From an uncultured Bacilli bacterium (GTDB lineage Bacteria > Bacillota_I > Bacilli_A > RF39 > UBA660): a stretch of DNA of 64,000 nt. Location of the stretch: assembly GCA_934120015.1 (NCBI GenBank), contig CAKOTD010000004.1, positions 1 through 64,000 of the forward strand, written 5' to 3'. The translations under genes were made by a program, and so were the position numbers. A model generated the notes under the pieces. It ran no database searches. It was not told the DNA's origin and saw only the letters and a list, made by a program, of their open reading frames with translations. Of the stretch, positions 51,903 to 59,024 are shown one piece after another (position 1 is the first letter of the stretch; each line of letters starts with the position of its first letter).

Positions 51903-52115
51903 CTATTTCTTTTCTATAGTGATTATTAGATTATGTTTTTTTGCAATTTCCATTAATTTATTAAATGTAATTTTGTTTTTGTCTGTTTCTATCTTTGTAA
52001 TGGAATCTCTTCCATAATTTATTGTCTGACCGAATTCTTTTTGATTTAATTCTGTCCATTGTCTAATTATTTTTATTGTTTCTCCTGGTGTGTAATTATT
52101 TGCTATTATTTTCAT
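51903..52115 (-). CDS. XRE-family helix-turn-helix protein of the prophage
   Basis: A 70-aa protein whose residues about 10-60 form an XRE helix-turn-helix (IIRQWTELNQKEFGQTINYGRDSITKIE). It is the last of three leftward genes and begins one base after the stop of the small membrane gene, so it is likely read by coupling. A role in lysogeny control or as antitoxin/anti-repressor is possible; only DNA binding is supported. Confidence 0.8.
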   Translation of the reverse strand: MKIIANNYTPGETIKIIRQWTELNQKEFGQTINYGRDSITKIETDKNKITFNKLMEIAKKHNLIITIEKK

Positions 52116-52116
52116 T

Positions 52117-52209
52117 TTATTTATTTATAAAGTTTAATGTGTAATTAAATATTGTTATAAATATAATTATTCCACCTATTATCACTAATGCTTTTATAAA
52201 TTTACTCAT
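52117..52209 (-). CDS. 30-aa membrane peptide in the immunity operon
   Basis: A short frame MSKFIKALVIIGGIIIF... with one transmembrane helix. AAAGGAAAGA precedes it, and its ATG overlaps the repressor stop (TAATG), so it is probably translated. It could be a superinfection-exclusion or small toxin-like peptide; no evidence separates these. Confidence 0.6.
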   Translation of the reverse strand: MSKFIKALVIIGGIIIFITIFNYTLNFINK

Positions 52210-52445
52210 TATATATCTTTCCTTTCTAAATCTTTGATTTTATATTCTTTTTTTGTAGTATTATCTTTAAATATAATTTCGAAATTGCATTCTTTTGCTA
52301 TTTGTTCTATTGTTTCATAAGTTGGATTACTATATTTTGTTTCATATCCTGATAATGTTGTTTGTGCCACATTTAGTAATTTTGCTAGTTGTATTTGACT
52401 AAATCCTTTTTGCTTTCTCATGAACCTTAACATTTTTCCAATCAT
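52209..52445 (-). CDS. Phage repressor-like XRE protein
   Basis: A 78-aa protein with a complete N-terminal helix-turn-helix (residues about 5-58, MRKQKGFSQIQLAKLLNVAQTTLSGYE). The short C-terminus is Lys/Glu-rich with no peptidase domain. It is the first gene of the leftward operon and faces the rightward promoter holding the paired operators at 52506-52554, so it is the best candidate for the lysogeny repressor. Confidence 0.85.
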   Translation of the reverse strand: MIGKMLRFMRKQKGFSQIQLAKLLNVAQTTLSGYETKYSNPTYETIEQIAKECNFEIIFKDNTTKKEYKIKDLERKDI

Positions 52446-52498
52446 TTTGTTTATTATTCCCCCTCATAAAAATTATTGCATTTCTCGTTATTTTTTTC

Positions 52499-52527
52499 TT
52501 GACTTAACGAGATACTCGTTATATAAT
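52499..52527 (+). promoter_or_regulatory. Main rightward phage promoter with operator in the spacer
   Basis: TTGACT (52499-52504) and TATAAT (52522-52527) are 17 bp apart. The spacer contains the perfect inverted repeat AACGAG-ATA-CTCGTT at 52506-52520, so a bound repressor would block RNA polymerase directly. Confidence 0.82.
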
Positions 52528-52539
52528 GTTTTTAGAAAT

Positions 52540-52554
52540 AACGAATAACTCGGT
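52540..52554. promoter_or_regulatory. Second operator-like site
   Basis: AACGAATAACTCGGT shares both half-site cores (AACGA and CTCG) with the site in the promoter, 34 bp downstream centre to centre (about three helix turns). A further half-site CTCGTTA is at 52484-52490. Confidence 0.6.
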
Positions 52555-52601
52555 ATTTCTAACCCCTGAAAATAACTATAAGAAAGGAGTAGAGAAGAGA
52601 A

Positions 52602-52898
52602 ATGAAAGAAACAGAAAATAAGACAAGTATTATAGTTACAAAGGTAGTTCGTATTGAAAAAATAAAGAAAACTTTAATTGAATATCTTATGAAAGATGTA
52701 AGAAATACAAATATTAAAGGTTCTTCAACACATCAATTGTGGCTAGAAGGTACAAAATATTTTGATAATTTCAATGAAGAGAAAAATATGTATATTCCTT
52801 TGGATGCTGAATTTGAGTATGTTGTATGCAACAATGGACAATACAGAATTTCATTAACTCAAATATATGACACTGATAGTTCATGCTTGTTGGTATAA
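52602..52898 (+). CDS. First early/structural-operon protein, possible ssDNA-binding protein
   Basis: A 98-aa soluble protein of mixed beta character (KTSIIVTKVVRIEK, EFEYVVCNNGQYRISLTQIY) with no transmembrane segment. It follows the repressed promoter with a strong AAGAAAGGAG site. In the circular phage it would be the first rightward gene after rep, where inoviruses usually encode the single-strand binding protein. Size fits (about 90-110 aa), but sequence alone does not prove it. Confidence 0.6.
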   Translation: MKETENKTSIIVTKVVRIEKIKKTLIEYLMKDVRNTNIKGSSTHQLWLEGTKYFDNFNEEKNMYIPLDAEFEYVVCNNGQYRISLTQIYDTDSSCLLV

Positions 52899-53067
52899 CC
52901 CTAATACACAAAGCTTTTACATGAAATATTATAGATTTTCGATGTTTAGTTTTGTTGGTTTTACTAATACATTTGGTCATCGTATTGTAAGTTATTTGGT
53001 TTACTACCCTCCTCTAGGGAAATTTATAACTTATGAATACGCTTATAGCTTAGTGTATAAAAGATAA
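52867..53067 (+). CDS. Small Tyr/Phe-rich phage protein
   Basis: A 66-aa frame overlapping the previous gene by 32 bp. The composition is not random: a WYNPNTQSFYMKYYRF start and a GFTNTFGHRIVSY centre look like a compact beta domain. No clear ribosome site is seen, so coupling to the upstream gene is assumed. Function is unknown. Confidence 0.5.
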   Translation: MTLIVHACWYNPNTQSFYMKYYRFSMFSFVGFTNTFGHRIVSYLVYYPPLGKFITYEYAYSLVYKR

Positions 53068-53133
53068 ATTTGTTAAAAATGCATTTTTATATATATGAAT
53101 AAAAGAATAAATAATAAAAAGGTGGTGTTAAAT

Positions 53134-53319
53134 ATGGAAGGAATGGCTACATCAGCTAATATCACATCAGTTCTTGAAGTGTTAAAAACTATTGCGGTAT
53201 TTATTTTAGGTTTAGTATCTGAAATTGTTAACGTAGTAATAGCAAGCCCTTTACTATTAATTCCAATTGGAGTAGTAATGCTAAGAACTGTTATTTCAGT
53301 ATTTAGAAGCTTATATTAA
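53134..53319 (+). CDS. Candidate major coat protein (pVIII-like)
   Basis: A 61-aa protein: a short N-terminal region with Glu (MEGMATSANITSVLEVL), a long hydrophobic centre (about 18-52) and a basic end (RTVISVFRSLY). This polarity, acidic or neutral outside, membrane helix, basic inside, is that of filamentous phage major coats. It has the best ribosome site of the region (AAGGTGGTG) and is followed at once by a terminator, which in filamentous phages yields excess coat mRNA. No classic signal peptidase site is clear. The ATG at 53134 is favoured over 53095. Confidence 0.7.
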   Translation: MEGMATSANITSVLEVLKTIAVFILGLVSEIVNVVIASPLLLIPIGVVMLRTVISVFRSLY

Positions 53320-53344
53320 TAGCTATCTAAATTCCATATAGAGG

Positions 53345-53372
53345 CTAGTGTGTAAGCACTAGTTTTTATTTT
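53345..53372 (+). terminator. Terminator right after the coat gene
   Basis: CTAGTG / CACTAG stem with a 6-nt loop, then TTTTTATTTT. Confidence 0.8.
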
Positions 53373-53393
53373 ATATATTGAGGTTGATTAATA

Positions 53394-53690
53394 ATGGAAA
53401 ATTTAGAAAATTGCTTTTTTAGAGTATATGAATATACATTTACTTATCGTGGTGATAGTTATATAGCAGATTATTGTTCATCAGGTAAATTTGGCTCATA
53501 TTGTGAGAAAGATGGTATAACTTACAATAATGTAGAGTATAAATCAGTTGTTGTTGGTTGTGAAGATAATAAATTTAATAATATTAAGATTTATGAATTT
53601 AGTTCTTTATTTTTGATTTTAATTTCCCTTTTATTATTTTGGTATTTTTGGCATTTGATTTATAAATTACTTAAAGGGGTTAAAATTTAA
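53394..53690 (+). CDS. Small phage membrane protein with Cys-containing N-domain
   Basis: A 98-aa protein with an N-terminal domain holding four Cys (about residues 7, 28, 37 and 56; FGSYCEKDGITY, VVVGCEDN) and a C-terminal transmembrane helix (about 71-88), with no signal peptide. It would sit N-out/C-in or the reverse. It may be a minor virion or assembly protein. It ends TAATG with the next small gene. Confidence 0.65.
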   Translation: MENLENCFFRVYEYTFTYRGDSYIADYCSSGKFGSYCEKDGITYNNVEYKSVVVGCEDNKFNNIKIYEFSSLFLILISLLLFWYFWHLIYKLLKGVKI

Positions 53691-53761
53691 TGATAAGATT
53701 TAGAACAAGAAAATTTTTATATTATACATTGAAGAGATTAATAAAAAAAATATGGAGGTAG
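53690..53761 (+). CDS. 23-aa basic peptide
   Basis: A very short frame (MIRFRTRKFLYYTLKRLIKK...) with ten Lys/Arg. AAAGGGG lies upstream and its ATG overlaps the previous stop. Its stop lies within the ribosome site of the next gene. It may be real or only a coupling device. Confidence 0.4.
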   Translation: MIRFRTRKFLYYTLKRLIKKIWR

Positions 53762-53766
53762 ATTAT

Positions 53767-53877
53767 ATGAAAAAAATATTAGAAATAATCAAAGAAAACA
53801 AAGAAATAATAAATAAGGTACTTAATGTATTATGCATTATATCAATAATTGTAATTTTAGTTTTAGCATTCATATAA
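53767..53877 (+). CDS. 36-aa single-pass membrane peptide
   Basis: MKKILEIIKENKEI followed by a helix of about 20 hydrophobic residues (LNVLCIISIIVILVLAF). GGAGG lies 10 bp upstream. Size and form match minor cap proteins such as pVII/pIX of filamentous phages; that assignment is inference. Confidence 0.6.
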   Translation: MKKILEIIKENKEIINKVLNVLCIISIIVILVLAFI

Positions 53878-53887
53878 GAGGTGTAAT

Positions 53888-54130
53888 ATGAGTATTTTAA
53901 AGAAAATAAAAAAGAAAAATGAATTGTTAAGTGATATAGAATTAAAAGAGTATGAAAAAGAACTATATTTATTACAAGATAAAGCAATTAATATAACAAG
54001 TAGAGGAAACCCTACAAAGAAAGATTTTCAAGAACTTTTAACTATTGGAAAAAGAATAAAAACTATTAAGAAGATATTAAAAGAGGCAAATAAAAAATGT
54101 TTAAAGCAAGAAAAAAAGAATATCAATTAG
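53888..54130 (+). CDS. Charged helical phage protein
   Basis: An 80-aa Lys/Glu-rich, probably coiled-coil protein (ELKEYEKELYLLQDK, TIGKRIKTIKKILKEANKK) with no membrane segment. GAGGTG precedes the ATG. Function is unknown; it may bind DNA or act in assembly. Confidence 0.65.
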   Translation: MSILKKIKKKNELLSDIELKEYEKELYLLQDKAINITSRGNPTKKDFQELLTIGKRIKTIKKILKEANKKCLKQEKKNIN

Positions 54131-54243
54131 ATATTTTTGGTAATTGGGTTTCTTTAGATTATATAAAATTGTGCAAAGATTGTGATAGAAAATATAAATT
54201 GAAAGTGAAAAGAGGTTTTAATAATGTTAGTAAGAAAAAGTAA
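54097..54243 (+). CDS. 48-aa Cys-pair phage protein
   Basis: A short frame overlapping both neighbours. It contains CKDCDRKYKLKVKR, a basic zinc-knuckle-like CxxC. AGAGG lies at a usable distance. The overlap on both sides is typical of compact ssDNA phages. Function is unknown. Confidence 0.5.
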   Translation: MFKARKKEYQLDIFGNWVSLDYIKLCKDCDRKYKLKVKRGFNNVSKKK

Positions 54244-54412
54244 TGTACCTACCAATTTTGTATTGCCAGTTATATTAAATGGTTCATATGAGCTTTACTG
54301 GTATTATGAAAGTGAGAAAATGCTTTTTAAGGCATATAATCAGTTAAAAAAAATAAATGGTAACTATAAACCTAAGTATCCAATAATTTTAGAAGAGGTG
54401 ATTGAATTATGA
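54224..54412 (+). CDS. 62-aa phage protein
   Basis: A small soluble protein with an aromatic core (SYELYWYYESEKMLFKAYNQL). GAGG upstream lies inside the previous gene. Its stop overlaps the next ATG (ATGA). Function is unknown. Confidence 0.6.
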   Translation: MLVRKSNVPTNFVLPVILNGSYELYWYYESEKMLFKAYNQLKKINGNYKPKYPIILEEVIEL

Positions 54413-54585
54413 TTATGTTTTTGTTAGGAATATCAATTTCAGTTAATTTTTTATTAGGTTTTTTAGTTTATAAAATAAAAGATGAAAAGGAATTGAAGGA
54501 GGCTGTTGTCGATGAGGAGTGTTACAAAGATTTTTCAAAATCAAATAAACCAAGTTTTGATAAGTTTTTTAATAGTAATAAGTAG
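54409..54585 (+). CDS. 58-aa membrane phage protein
   Basis: A frame with one N-terminal transmembrane helix (MFLLGISISVNFLLGFLVY) and a charged cytoplasmic tail of about 35 aa. GAAGAGGTG precedes it. Its 3' part overlaps the start of the large adsorption-type gene by 74 bp in another frame, a dense use of sequence. Confidence 0.55.
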   Translation: MIMFLLGISISVNFLLGFLVYKIKDEKELKEAVVDEECYKDFSKSNKPSFDKFFNSNK

Positions 54586-56617
54586 TTTTTTTCTTGTAAA
54601 TAGTAGTGCTAAAGCAGCTACTGATTATTCCACTTATTTTTATGAATATGATAGTGAATTTGTGGAATCTACTATAAATCATGAGAATTTTAAAACAGCT
54701 TATGATAAGCTAATGGAATATTATACAAATGGTAATTATAAGAATTATTTGATATATGCTTTTTATAATGCTAATAATATTAAACTTTCGATATTATTAT
54801 TTGATACTGAAGATATTACAATAAATTTTAATTTAGAAAATAGTTATATAGGTTTAAGTTTTACACATGGCTATGAATATAATTGTACTTTAAGTGATTT
54901 AACATGTACAACTTCGGCTATTAACCGCTCTAAAACTTCTATAATTTCATTTTCTGGTGGTTCTAATAAATTAACAGATGAAAATATAATTAAAAATACT
55001 TTTTTAATTAATGATAGTCGTAAATTTTTCATTTATGAGTCTAGCACAGATAAGATATATACTAAAAATCCAAGTATTGAACATTTTAAGGATAGTGAAG
55101 GTAATATATTAGATAAAATTCCTGTTGCAAAAAAGAAAGCTAATATTACATTTGAACAGAATAATTATAAATATACAAATGGTGATAAAGAGTATGTGTA
55201 TGCGGTCGACGTAAAAATTAATTTTAATGTAGATGATAAAGATAAATATTATTATTTGTATAAATTTCCAACTGATGAAGATGATAGTTGGTATACTTAT
55301 ACACCAATCAAAGAACCAGTAAGTACAACAATTCATTTAACAGAAAATAAAGCTATATATGTAAAAATAGTTAATAAGGAAACAGATGAGCTTGTATATG
55401 ATGTTACTTGGAATGTAGTTAGTATAAATTATAAAGAAAATTATACTTTAAAGAAAACTTATAATAGTGGAACAAATGGTAATGATTTATATAGCTTGAA
55501 TATAACTAATTTGAATAAAGATTCAGTTAATTATGATATTCCATTTAAAATACAATTTGGTAGTAATGACTTTTCAAATAATTATGTTCCCCGTATAGTT
55601 GATATAAAAGGTTATTATGGATCAGATAGAAAAAAAGAAGATAAAAATGTAAAAATAAAAGATTTTAAATGTTATAGAGAAGTAGAAGGAGATAGTGAGG
55701 TTTTCTGTACAGGAACAATGACAAAGAATTTATCATTGTCCGCATATTATGAAATTATATTTGAAAATACAGAAAACTATTATTTATATTATTATGATAA
55801 TTTTAGTGATGATTATAGAACTTTAGATATAACAACTAATTTATTTAAAGATTATAACAAATATCGTTTTAAAGATAATAGTAATAAAGCTTATATATCT
55901 TTAAAAAATAAAAATCAAAGTAATAAAAAGGGAAGTGTAATTCTTCCGTCGTATTATGTTACAAATGATGAATTAAATGTAAGAATGTTTGATTATAATT
56001 CTTATTCAAATGTTTTTGAAAACGAACATGTTTCGTTATATTTAGAAGATAAATATTATCGAAAATTTGATTTTGAGATAACAGACACAATAATACCAGT
56101 TTTAACCAATAAGAAAGATAAGCATTGTGAAACTTATCGTTATGGTGAAGGTACACCAAACATTGATGAAGGCGGTTATTATACATGGATAGGTGATATT
56201 AAAACTTTTGTCCCTTTTAGTCATAGAAATAATTATCTTTTTTCTAGTTATAATGAGGCTGTAACTTGTTATCAAGAAGAACCAGTATATTTCTATGTTC
56301 ATAAAGATTTTTTAGTAACATTTAATAAAATCGATGAAAACAAAGAAAGTATTGGTAATGTTCCAATAACTGATGAAGAGGGAAATGTTATCTTGGTAGT
56401 AGGAAAAGATGATGATAATACAAATATTTATAAAGAAGAAAACAAAGGTTTCTTTGATCTAGTTAGTGAAAGTTTTTCTTTTTTTACTAAACCATTAATG
56501 GAATTTTTAAACATGTTTAATTATTTTTGGAACGGGTTAAACATAATAATTAAATATTTTATAGTGTTTGTAATAGTTTTCTTACTAGTTTTATTTATAT
56601 TAAAGTTTCTTTTATAG
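54512..56617 (+). CDS. Large secreted, C-terminally anchored protein (pIII-like adsorption protein)
   Basis: A 701-aa protein with a Sec signal peptide (hydrophobic to about residue 31, cleavage near SSAKA-A), a long outer region rich in Tyr, Asn, Asp and Lys, and a C-terminal transmembrane helix (about 675-698) with a very short basic end. In inoviruses the host-binding pIII has exactly this layout. The position, after small coat genes and before the small membrane genes and the ATPase, also fits. No domain is recognised inside; YxYD and KNK-rich beta repeats are frequent. ATG 54512 is best spaced from AAGGAGG. Confidence 0.75.
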   Translation: MRSVTKIFQNQINQVLISFLIVISSFFLVNSSAKAATDYSTYFYEYDSEFVESTINHENFKTAYDKLMEYYTNGNYKNYLIYAFYNANNIKLSILLFDTEDITINFNLENSYIGLSFTHGYEYNCTLSDLTCTTSAINRSKTSIISFSGGSNKLTDENIIKNTFLINDSRKFFIYESSTDKIYTKNPSIEHFKDSEGNILDKIPVAKKKANITFEQNNYKYTNGDKEYVYAVDVKINFNVDDKDKYYYLYKFPTDEDDSWYTYTPIKEPVSTTIHLTENKAIYVKIVNKETDELVYDVTWNVVSINYKENYTLKKTYNSGTNGNDLYSLNITNLNKDSVNYDIPFKIQFGSNDFSNNYVPRIVDIKGYYGSDRKKEDKNVKIKDFKCYREVEGDSEVFCTGTMTKNLSLSAYYEIIFENTENYYLYYYDNFSDDYRTLDITTNLFKDYNKYRFKDNSNKAYISLKNKNQSNKKGSVILPSYYVTNDELNVRMFDYNSYSNVFENEHVSLYLEDKYYRKFDFEITDTIIPVLTNKKDKHCETYRYGEGTPNIDEGGYYTWIGDIKTFVPFSHRNNYLFSSYNEAVTCYQEEPVYFYVHKDFLVTFNKIDENKESIGNVPITDEEGNVILVVGKDDDNTNIYKEENKGFFDLVSESFSFFTKPLMEFLNMFNYFWNGLNIIIKYFIVFVIVFLLVLFILKFLL

Positions 56618-56629
56618 GAGGTGTGTTTT

Positions 56630-56890
56630 ATGACAGATATTATAAGTGTTATTACGGAATTTTTTGGTACGTTTTTAACTTTTATATCTACGTTTTTTGA
56701 TTTAATAAAAAATTATATATCAAAAGGTTTAGGTTTTGTATCTACTTTGCTTAACATAGTCCCTAATTTTTTAATAAATGTCTTATTTCCGAATATGCCT
56801 CCATTTTTTCAAAGCTTATTCTATGGCTTATTTGGTTTTATGATGTTTGTATTATTAGTTAAATTAATAATGATGTTTACATTTAAGTAG
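56630..56890 (+). CDS. Small two-to-three-helix membrane protein (pVI-like)
   Basis: An 86-aa very hydrophobic protein with segments at about 5-25, 32-50 and 60-83 and a final Lys. It directly follows the pIII-like gene, the place of pVI in filamentous phages, which anchors pIII to the virion end. GGAGGTG precedes ATG 56630. The assignment rests on place and topology only. Confidence 0.65.
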   Translation: MTDIISVITEFFGTFLTFISTFFDLIKNYISKGLGFVSTLLNIVPNFLINVLFPNMPPFFQSLFYGLFGFMMFVLLVKLIMMFTFK

Positions 56891-56900
56891 GAGGTAATGT

Positions 56901-57062
56901 ATGGAAGATTTTGGGTTAAATATATATAACTTTGTTAAACAATTAATAGGACAAGTACCAATGGAAATGGAGTTTATATATGCTATTGGTACAATTATAC
57001 TTATTATTATTGTATTTTTAATGGTTTATTTGCCATTTTCTTATTTATTAGGTAGGAGGTAG
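56901..57062 (+). CDS. 53-aa single-pass membrane protein
   Basis: A frame with an N-terminal amphipathic stretch (MEDFGLNIYNFVKQLIG) and one helix (about 26-48), then a basic end GRR. AGGAGGTAA is a strong ribosome site. It may be a minor coat or assembly protein. Confidence 0.65.
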   Translation: MEDFGLNIYNFVKQLIGQVPMEMEFIYAIGTIILIIIVFLMVYLPFSYLLGRR

Positions 57063-57067
57063 TTAAA

Positions 57068-57388
57068 ATGTATGATATTATTGATTTTTTCTTAACTATA
57101 TTTGATAAGCTAGTTAATTTGTTAAATGTTAAATTTTTTGCTGATGTTGATATAACTTTTTTGCAAATAATTTTAATAGGCATAGCTTTAAAATATGTGT
57201 TTAAATTTTTATTTGGTGGTTTTAAAGAAATAGATACAAGCACTAATTATATGAGTAGTGGTGTTGTATATAAATTATCAAATAAAGAACGTAAAAAAGA
57301 AATTGTTGAAACAAAAAAAGAACGCATGGTTGATGTATTTGGTGATGGTACATATATGGTACCTTATAGTAAATATTATGGAAAGTAG
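57068..57388 (+). CDS. 106-aa membrane protein with basic C-terminal domain
   Basis: Two hydrophobic segments (about 3-20 and 29-48) then a charged, Lys/Glu-rich tail of about 55 aa ending YMVPYSKYYGK. GTAGGAGGTAG precedes the ATG. The tail could face the cytoplasm and contact the assembly ATPase; this is inference. Confidence 0.65.
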   Translation: MYDIIDFFLTIFDKLVNLLNVKFFADVDITFLQIILIGIALKYVFKFLFGGFKEIDTSTNYMSSGVVYKLSNKERKKEIVETKKERMVDVFGDGTYMVPYSKYYGK

Positions 57389-57396
57389 GGATTATA

Positions 57397-57576
57397 ATGT
57401 ATACATTAATAAGTTTAGAAAAGATTATATCTTTTTTTGAAAAGTTTAACATTGATTTTACACAATTTACTAATTTTGAACAATCAATACTTATCGTTTT
57501 ATGTAATATTTTATTTATATTATTTTGGTGGTTTGTACTTAATTTATTATATAAAATTATTGTGAGGTTAGTATAA
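57397..57576 (+). CDS. 59-aa membrane protein coupled to the ATPase gene
   Basis: A polar first half (residues 1-30) and one transmembrane helix (ILIVLCNILFILFWWFVL) with a basic end. Its stop overlaps the ATPase start (TAATG). GGGAT lies upstream. A partner subunit of the assembly ATPase is plausible, as with the pI/pXI pair. Confidence 0.6.
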   Translation: MYTLISLEKIISFFEKFNIDFTQFTNFEQSILIVLCNILFILFWWFVLNLLYKIIVRLV

Positions 57577-58661
57577 TGAAAAATAATGGTTTATATGCAT
57601 TTTGTGGTATTCCTGGAAGTGGGAAAACCTTAACAGCTGTTAAAGTAGCTTTATCACATTATAAAAAAGAAAATATGCCTCATAAATACTATATTGCTTA
57701 TCTTAAATATATATTGTTAAATAATAATTTATTTAAGTTTTTTGTTAAACTATTTAAAAAATATAATTTATATTTAATTTTAAAAAATAAATATTTAAAT
57801 TGGTATAAATTAAATTATAGTAGCAAGGTTAAAGTTAATCGTGTTTTAGCTAAAATAAGTATGTTATTATTTAAAATTTTAAAATATTTATTTAAATTTA
57901 TTGTTTGTATTTATATATATGTTGTTCCTAGTTGGTTAGTTAAAATATTTTTGTTTATCTTGTTATTTTATACTAAAAAAATTATTAGTTGGTTTGATAG
58001 TTTAGATTATGAGTATATATGTACTTTTCCTTATAAGAAGATAAATAATGTGTATAGTACTTTTCCGATTTTGTTAGATAAGAAAAGAAATATATATTCT
58101 CATAAAGTATCTTTGTGGGACTTAAATAATTTATATTCGTTTTTGCCTAATTCCGTTATTATACTAGATGAAATTCAATTATTTGTTGATAGTGACGAAT
58201 ATAAAAATATAAAACTTAAAGATATTTTAGAAAAAATAGCTAATTATTTTCAGGCACATAGACATTTTGGAATTAAGAATATAATTGTTACTTCACAAGG
58301 TGTAACTCGTATATTTAAAAAGTGTCGTGATGTATGTAGTGGGTATTTAAAATTGAATAAGGTTGTAAAATTTCCTTTTTTGCCAATTGGTTATATTAGC
58401 GGTACTTTTTATTATGATATAGACTATTACGGAAAGTATATTCCTAAAAATAAAGAAGAAAGAAGAAAACTACCTTTCGAATATAAAAAGTATAGATGTT
58501 TTTGTAATATGAATAGGGTGTATAGTTCTTATGATAGTAGATATTTAGCAAATATGAATTATTCAAAGCCATTGTTGGAAAAGGGTTATTATGATAGTTT
58601 AAAAACAACGAAGGAAGATATTAAAGAGATATTTAAGAAGCCAGAAGAGTTTAGCAAGTGA
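57576..58661 (+). CDS. Zot/pI-type filamentous phage assembly ATPase with an internal membrane hairpin
   Basis: A 361-aa ATPase. Walker A GIPGSGKT is at residues 11-18 directly at the N-terminus, and Walker B VIILDE is at 194-199 with Gln next to it (DEIQ). Between these, residues about 94-134 are strongly hydrophobic with a central Pro (VVPSW), fitting a two-helix membrane hairpin. Usual Zot/pI proteins have a soluble N-terminal ATPase and a single helix near the C-terminus; none is present here. After Walker B, AHRHFGIKNIIVTSQGVTRIFK matches the family motif on the conserved helicase-like fold. It is the last gene of the morphogenesis operon, with a terminator at its stop. Confidence 0.85.
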   Translation: MKNNGLYAFCGIPGSGKTLTAVKVALSHYKKENMPHKYYIAYLKYILLNNNLFKFFVKLFKKYNLYLILKNKYLNWYKLNYSSKVKVNRVLAKISMLLFKILKYLFKFIVCIYIYVVPSWLVKIFLFILLFYTKKIISWFDSLDYEYICTFPYKKINNVYSTFPILLDKKRNIYSHKVSLWDLNNLYSFLPNSVIILDEIQLFVDSDEYKNIKLKDILEKIANYFQAHRHFGIKNIIVTSQGVTRIFKKCRDVCSGYLKLNKVVKFPFLPIGYISGTFYYDIDYYGKYIPKNKEERRKLPFEYKKYRCFCNMNRVYSSYDSRYLANMNYSKPLLEKGYYDSLKTTKEDIKEIFKKPEEFSK

Positions 58662-58690
58662 AAAAAAGCCTTGCTTTTTCACTTGCATTA
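58654..58690 (+). terminator. Terminator of the phage morphogenesis operon
   Basis: A 12-bp stem GCAAGTGAAAAA / TTTTTCACTTGC (58654-58665, 58675-58686) overlapping the ATPase stop, then a T-rich region. Confidence 0.85.
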
Positions 58691-59024
58691 TTATTATTTT
58701 TGTAGTCAATAGAACATGGAATAACGGAACTTGTGAAACAAGTGAGTATATGCCGTGAAAGTCTATTGATTAAAGAAAATAATATTATAATTGGTTTTTT
58801 AATTCAAAAAGATTTTTCTTTTTGAATTGATTGCCCACAACGGCAAGTTGTAGAAAGTTTTTGTTTTACTTTTTTTAAAAAGTAATAAAAATCGTTTTAA
58901 TGGCATTTTTGGACGTTTTTAGTGCTTTATAATATAGATATACTATATCGTTGTTAAAAACTTCGTAATTTGTCTCTTTTTGATGAAAATAAGCATGCAT
59001 GAAATAGAGTAGGTGGTATTAAAT
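58691..59024. other. Hairpin-rich phage intergenic region (candidate packaging signal / complementary-strand origin)
   Basis: No gene is seen in this stretch. It holds consecutive inverted repeats: nested TCAATAGA (58706-58713)/TCTATTGA (58762-58769), ACGG/CCGT (58724, 58753) and ACTTGT/ACAAGT (58729-58743); then AATTCAAAAAGA / TCTTTTTGAATT with loop TTTT (58801-58828); ACAAC/GTTGT (58837-58851); and ACTTTTT/AAAAAGT (58868-58883). Filamentous phages put packaging and minus-strand origin hairpins in such a region. Confidence 0.6.

Noticed and set aside
57243..57452. Additional genes in other frames over the small phage membrane genes
   Set aside because: They lack ribosome sites, overlap well-supported genes completely and have low-complexity AT-derived sequence.
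58691..58883. CRISPR-like or other repeat array
   Set aside because: The stems differ in sequence and there are no regularly spaced repeats; no cas genes are present in the window.
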